Below, piece by piece: positions 7,880 through 10,388 of a stretch of 10,388 nt of DNA. The stretch is from Candidatus Krumholzibacteriota bacterium. Lineage in GTDB: Bacteria > Krumholzibacteriota > Krumholzibacteriia > Krumholzibacteriales > Krumholzibacteriaceae. The DNA is taken from the NCBI GenBank assembly GCA_030630165.1, contig DAOVNN010000073.1, forward strand, positions 1-10,388, in the 5' to 3' direction. Within the stretch, counting starts at the first letter, position 1. Every line of letters starts with the position of its first letter. The notes under the pieces are model-generated. The model was given only the letters and a program-made list of their open reading frames with translations. It was not told the DNA's origin and searched no databases. The translations under genes were made by a program, and so were the position numbers.

Positions 7880-8212
7880 TCAATCCGAGAGAGTCGCGAA
7901 AGTCGATTTCAGGAAGCATTCAAGGGCGATGTCGAGCGCTCTTACAAGGCCATCTTCATCTGATACTCTGATCTCCACCGGAGAATCGCAGCCGGTCGAT
8001 ACGAGGAACAGTTCACGGTAAGGAGAGACCTTGACGTACATGCCGGAAGCCGTGGCAAATCTGGTCTCGAAGGGAGCGGCCTCGACTGTGACCGATGGCG
8101 AGAACCCGACGATCTCACTGCAGAGGATCGAGTAGAGGCGTCTGATGCCCATGTCGGCTATTCTTGAGCCGTTGCGGCCCGCCGCGTCCAGTCGCTCATC
8201 CGATTCCGCCAC
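7880..8212 (-). CDS. Conserved-looking small protein of unknown function (third gene of ParA cassette)
   Basis: I do not recognise this 110-residue protein. It starts with GTG at 8212, supported by AAAGGAG 6 nt upstream, and overlaps the end of the preceding gene by 17 bp, which implies translational coupling. No signal peptide, transmembrane segment or catalytic motif is visible. The composition suggests a compact alpha/beta cytoplasmic domain: an N-terminal helix (IADMGIRRLYSILCSEIVG), a strand-rich centre (SVTVEAAPFETRFATASG and ELFLVSTGCDSPVEIRVS) and a C-terminal helix (DGLVRALDIALECFLKSTFA). Three cysteines are present but not spaced as a metal site. Its place at the end of the cassette suggests a partner or regulator of the two upstream proteins, but that is inference from position only. 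Confidence 0.7.
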   Translation of the reverse strand: MAESDERLDAAGRNGSRIADMGIRRLYSILCSEIVGFSPSVTVEAAPFETRFATASGMYVKVSPYRELFLVSTGCDSPVEIRVSDEDGLVRALDIALECFLKSTFATLSD

Positions 8213-8948
8213 GCGCAGCTCCTTTCTTCCTCGAGCCGAGTCTCTGCAGAATCTCGCCGGCGAGCCCCGTCAGAAAGGACGAAACGGGCGGTTTTCTTCT
8301 ACTCAGTCCCTCCAGCATCTCCTCCGGAAATGGACACGGCTCGATGCTCCCTGCCGGTTTTTTATCTCCTCCGGGGAAAAGGGCCAGCGCCGACCCTCCG
8401 GGGAAGAGCTCCTCGAACGCGCGAAGTATCCCTTCCCCACCCCCGGAGTTGTAGTCGGAGACAGTGAGCAGAAACGCGGGGAGTTCCTCCCGTAACCCGG
8501 GCAGAGAGCGCAGTCCTGCAGCACCCACGCTGCCGGGCCACTCGAACGCTATAATCAATATGCGTGTCCCCGCAACGTGCCCATCCCCCGTATCCTTGAG
8601 AAGAGCCGGGTCCCTCGCGCTCATGACCTTTACTCCCGGGCCTGCATCTATCTCGACGACAGCCTTCTCATCCAGAACGGGACGCAGATAGCAATCGGGG
8701 TCGAGAGCGAAGTAGTACCCCGCATTGGGTAGCCATGGCCCTGTATCGAGAAGAGTAACAGCGATATTCTGCGAGCCGAACGCAGCTGCCAGTCCCGCCG
8801 AGAGCCAGGCCCGAAGCGGTCCGCCGCCCAACGAGGCAAGAAGGACGAGCGCAACAGTACCCGCCGCATCCTCTCCCTTTACATGCGGTTTCGAGAGGTA
8901 GAGATGACTGATGTCACGAAGGTCTCTGGGCCTGTTTCCCTGATGCAT
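8196..8948 (-). CDS. ParA/MinD-like protein with degenerate P-loop (putative pseudo-ATPase)
   Basis: A 250-residue cytoplasmic protein with no confident family name. Residues 31-85 follow the strand / P-loop / helix / strand layout of ParA and MinD: TVALVLLASLGGGPLRAWLS, then AGLAAAFGSQNIAVTLLD, then GPWLPNAGYYFALDPD. They align by eye with the start of the ParA protein encoded just upstream (TIAVINQKGGCGKTT through VLLVDMDPQ). Both Walker A lysines and the catalytic Thr are missing (LGGGPLRA replaces KGGCGKTT). RILIIAFEWPGSVGAAGLRS (129-148) occupies the Walker B position but lacks its Asp. It is therefore probably a non-hydrolysing paralogue or scaffold. The N-terminus RDLRDISHLYLSKP may be a partner-binding segment; the C-terminus is basic and Gly-rich (GSRKKGAARGGIG). 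The ATG at 8948 lies 22 bp after the parA stop with only a weak ribosome site, consistent with coupling. An unrelated Rossmann-like fold is the main alternative. Confidence 0.75.
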   Translation of the reverse strand: MHQGNRPRDLRDISHLYLSKPHVKGEDAAGTVALVLLASLGGGPLRAWLSAGLAAAFGSQNIAVTLLDTGPWLPNAGYYFALDPDCYLRPVLDEKAVVEIDAGPGVKVMSARDPALLKDTGDGHVAGTRILIIAFEWPGSVGAAGLRSLPGLREELPAFLLTVSDYNSGGGEGILRAFEELFPGGSALALFPGGDKKPAGSIEPCPFPEEMLEGLSRRKPPVSSFLTGLAGEILQRLGSRKKGAARGGIG

Positions 8949-8970
8949 GCCACGAAGTCCGGCAAGGGGT

Positions 8971-10044
8971 TCAGACGATCAGCAGTGAGTTTTCCTGCCC
9001 GAATTCATTGAGGACCGAATCGACGTTCCTTGGATCCTTTATCCAGACTCCGTCAATGATATATCTGTACTCGTACTCTCCTGAATCGAGGTCGACGGCA
9101 ACCTTCCACAACCCGTCTTCGCCGTCCTTTTCCATCCTGAGCCCCTCGCGCGACCAGTTGGTGAATTCTCCCGTCAGGTAGACACTGTCAGCGGCGGGAG
9201 CGTCGACTGAAAATATTACGCTTCCAGAAGTGACGCGCGGCCCATGAAGTTTTTCCATCCACTCACCCATATCGGCCGTATCGATCAGCGAGCTCCTGTC
9301 CTCCAGTTCTCTCGCCAGGGTGAGGAATTCCCATTTCAGCTTGTCCGAACGCGGGATCCCGAAGATAGAGACTCCCCTCAGGGACGCCTCCTTGTATTTG
9401 ACCGAATGGCTGATCGTCACATCCATCAGCTCATGGCCGTGAAGCCTCTCGAGTTCATCGACGAGATTCTTCGAGAAATTGGTCCTCTTCTCGATATTGT
9501 TGACGAGGATAGAGACGGTGACACGGTGTTTCGTCTCGTTCTCGAGAAGTTCGACCGTTTCGCGAAGTTTACCGACCCCCTGCAGGGAGAAAATGCTCGG
9601 ATCGACCGGGATCACTACCTCGCCGGCTGACATGAGAGCATTGAAGGTGAGAAGACCGACATTCGGCGGAGAGTCGATAACGGCATAGTCGTACATGTCG
9701 TCAACGCGCGCGAGCTTGGAGGCGAGCCTGGTCTCCCTCGCGTCACGACCCGCAAGTTCCTGCTCGATCGCTCCGAGCACCGGCGAGGACGGGATCACGT
9801 CGAGATGGTCACTGTAGCGACATGTCGCGTCTTCGGCCGTCACACGCGGATTCTTGAGGAGATCGTATGTCGTATACTCCACCTCTTGGCTGGAAATGTC
9901 GAGACTTAGCGAAGCGTGGGACTGTGGATCCATGTCTACGAGCAGCACTTTCTTTTCGAGCTCCCCGAGCGCTGCGGCGAGATTAACAGCGACCGTGGTC
10001 TTCCCGCAGCCGCCCTTCTGATTGATCACCGCTATGGTCCGCAT
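8971..10044 (-). CDS. ParA-family ATPase fused to a C-terminal glycogen-binding (AMPK/CBM48-like) domain
   Basis: A 357-residue cytoplasmic protein. Residues 1-250 are a complete ParA/Soj-type ATPase: deviant Walker A KGGCGKTT (10-17, with signature Lys10 and Lys15), Walker A' VLLVDMDPQ (Asp37, Asp39), Walker B YAVIDSPP (Asp124), and the C-terminal ParA segment SVKYKEASLRGVSIF. It should bind ATP, dimerise and associate with nucleoid DNA. Residues about 272-357 are an E-set carbohydrate-binding domain of the AMPK-beta/isoamylase-N type: VYLTGEFTNWS, GLWKVAVDLDSGEYEYRYII, GVWIKDP, QENSLLIV. Trp296, Trp334 and Asn352 sit where AMPK-beta has its sugar-contacting Trp, Trp and Asn; Arg327 is at the Lys position. 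The ATG at 10044 is chosen because the ATPase strand starts there and AGGAGGT lies 10 nt upstream; a TTG at 10095 would place the start in a terminator T-run. No ParB gene follows; the next genes are a ParA-like pseudo-enzyme and an unknown protein. Confidence 0.93.
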   Translation of the reverse strand: MRTIAVINQKGGCGKTTVAVNLAAALGELEKKVLLVDMDPQSHASLSLDISSQEVEYTTYDLLKNPRVTAEDATCRYSDHLDVIPSSPVLGAIEQELAGRDARETRLASKLARVDDMYDYAVIDSPPNVGLLTFNALMSAGEVVIPVDPSIFSLQGVGKLRETVELLENETKHRVTVSILVNNIEKRTNFSKNLVDELERLHGHELMDVTISHSVKYKEASLRGVSIFGIPRSDKLKWEFLTLARELEDRSSLIDTADMGEWMEKLHGPRVTSGSVIFSVDAPAADSVYLTGEFTNWSREGLRMEKDGEDGLWKVAVDLDSGEYEYRYIIDGVWIKDPRNVDSVLNEFGQENSLLIV

Positions 10045-10095
10045 GCTGATTTGCACCTCCTGATATCTTGTCCGTGCACCTGCGATCTTTTCCAA

Positions 10096-10128
10096 GAAAA
10101 AAGTCGAATCACCCCTGGCGATTCGACT
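10096..10128 (-). terminator. Intrinsic terminator-like hairpin in the leader of the ParA cassette
   Basis: A perfect 9-bp stem (AGTCGAATC 10102-10110 with GATTCGACT 10120-10128) with a 9-nt loop is followed on the minus strand by TTTTTT (six T, the first in the stem). It lies 52 bp upstream of the ParA start. It may end the upstream membrane-protein transcript, end a short RNA from the promoter at 10277-10305, or act as an attenuator of the cassette. Confidence 0.8.
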
Positions 10129-10276
10129 CCGCTGATCATTCTGAAGAAAAATAACGCATGCCCGAATCGGAATCCGATGCTCTCTGCGTGGTCAGGCCCG
10201 TTCCGATCTCATCACCCTTTCTTCCTGTTGCCGGTCGATGACGTACCGGCATGATATCATCCGATTTACAGGAGCT

Positions 10277-10305
10277 ATTCTCTACCCGGCGGAATAAGGT
10301 GTCAA
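10277..10305 (-). promoter_or_regulatory. Candidate sigma70-type promoter upstream of the ParA cassette
   Basis: On the minus strand a perfect TTGACA (10300-10305) is followed after exactly 17 bp by GAGAAT (10277-10282), a 4/6 match to the -10 consensus. Initiation would be near 10270, giving a leader of about 225 nt before the ATG at 10044. The leader contains a 7-bp hairpin (TGCCGGT 10229-10235 with ACCGGCA 10245-10251), a dyad at 10166-10178, a possible seven-codon ORF (10192-10212) and the terminator-like hairpin. No other gene is seen in the spacer 10045-10328. Confidence 0.5.
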
Positions 10306-10328
10306 GGGTTTTTCAGGGGTGCCGCTAA

Positions 10329-10388
10329 CTAGAATATTATCCAGGCAACGAGCAGGCCGAGCGCGAATCCGCCCATCACTTCGGCCCA
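10329..10388 (-). CDS. C-terminus of a membrane protein, truncated by the window edge
   Basis: Only the last 19 codons and a TAG stop are visible, reading WAEVMGGFALGLLVAWIIF. This is a glycine-rich hydrophobic helix running to the C-terminus, so the protein ends in a transmembrane segment. The EVxGGxALG pattern recalls the last helix of some PAP2-type phosphatases, but so short a piece cannot fix the family. The stop is 23 bp before the candidate promoter of the ParA cassette, and the reading frame is the same strand, so this gene could also be co-transcribed with the cassette if the leader hairpin is read through. Confidence 0.5.
   Translation of the reverse strand, partial: WAEVMGGFALGLLVAWIIF

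Noticed and set aside
10045..10095. Upstream TTG start that would add 17 residues to the ParA protein
   Set aside because: The extension has no ribosome site, abuts the terminator T-run, and the ParA strand begins at the ATG at 10044, which has AGGAGGT upstream.
10102..10135. TTCGACT-like sequence resembling a tRNA T-arm
   Set aside because: No acceptor, anticodon or D-arm could be paired around it on either strand. The hairpin plus T6 explains the sequence as a terminator.

Overview
The window looks like chromosomal DNA from a bacterium of the FCB superphylum, probably one of the mostly uncultured Zixibacteria/Krumholzibacteria/Eisenbacteria-like lineages. The reasons are a very large secreted gingipain-type protease ending in an NHPNPFNPSTTI...ASGVYF...KKMILLR tail (the FlgD-like / type IX-like C-terminal domain typical of these phyla), long strings of Ig, FnIII and FG-GAP modules on secreted proteins, moderately GC-rich coding DNA, and an HNH nuclease of a kind that is often multicopy in such genomes. 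The lineage is inferred from protein style only; there is no marker gene here.

Layout. Left edge (2-610, + strand): the 3' part of an HNH endonuclease gene whose start lies outside the window. All other genes are on the minus strand, so they are read right to left. At the right edge (10329-10388) are the last 19 codons of a membrane protein. A 284-bp spacer follows, with a candidate sigma70 promoter, a leader and an intrinsic terminator-like hairpin. Next comes a compact three-gene cassette: a ParA-type ATPase fused to a glycogen-binding (AMPK/CBM48-like) domain (8971-10044), a 250-residue protein that looks like a ParA/MinD relative without its P-loop lysines (8196-8948), and a 110-residue unknown protein (7880-8212). 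Gaps in the cassette are +22 bp and -17 bp, so it is probably one operon. After a 136-bp spacer with a possible promoter comes a probable lipoprotein metzincin protease (5896-7743) with a strong terminator. A 285-bp spacer with a near-consensus promoter leads into the C25 gingipain-like protease gene (637-5610). The likely terminator of that gene lies inside the 3' end of the convergent HNH gene.

How the genes may work together. The two proteases form a cell-surface/secreted group, each with its own promoter and terminator, so they are adjacent but apparently transcribed separately. The ParA-CBM cassette is cytoplasmic and has no ParB gene beside it in the visible DNA. That fits a cargo-positioning ParA (McdA-like) better than a plasmid or chromosome partition system. 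The glycogen-binding domain keeps the expected aromatic sugar-contact positions, so the cargo or signal could be an alpha-glucan. This is the most unusual content of the window, and its function is inference.

No CRISPR array, rRNA, tRNA or insertion sequence was recognised.
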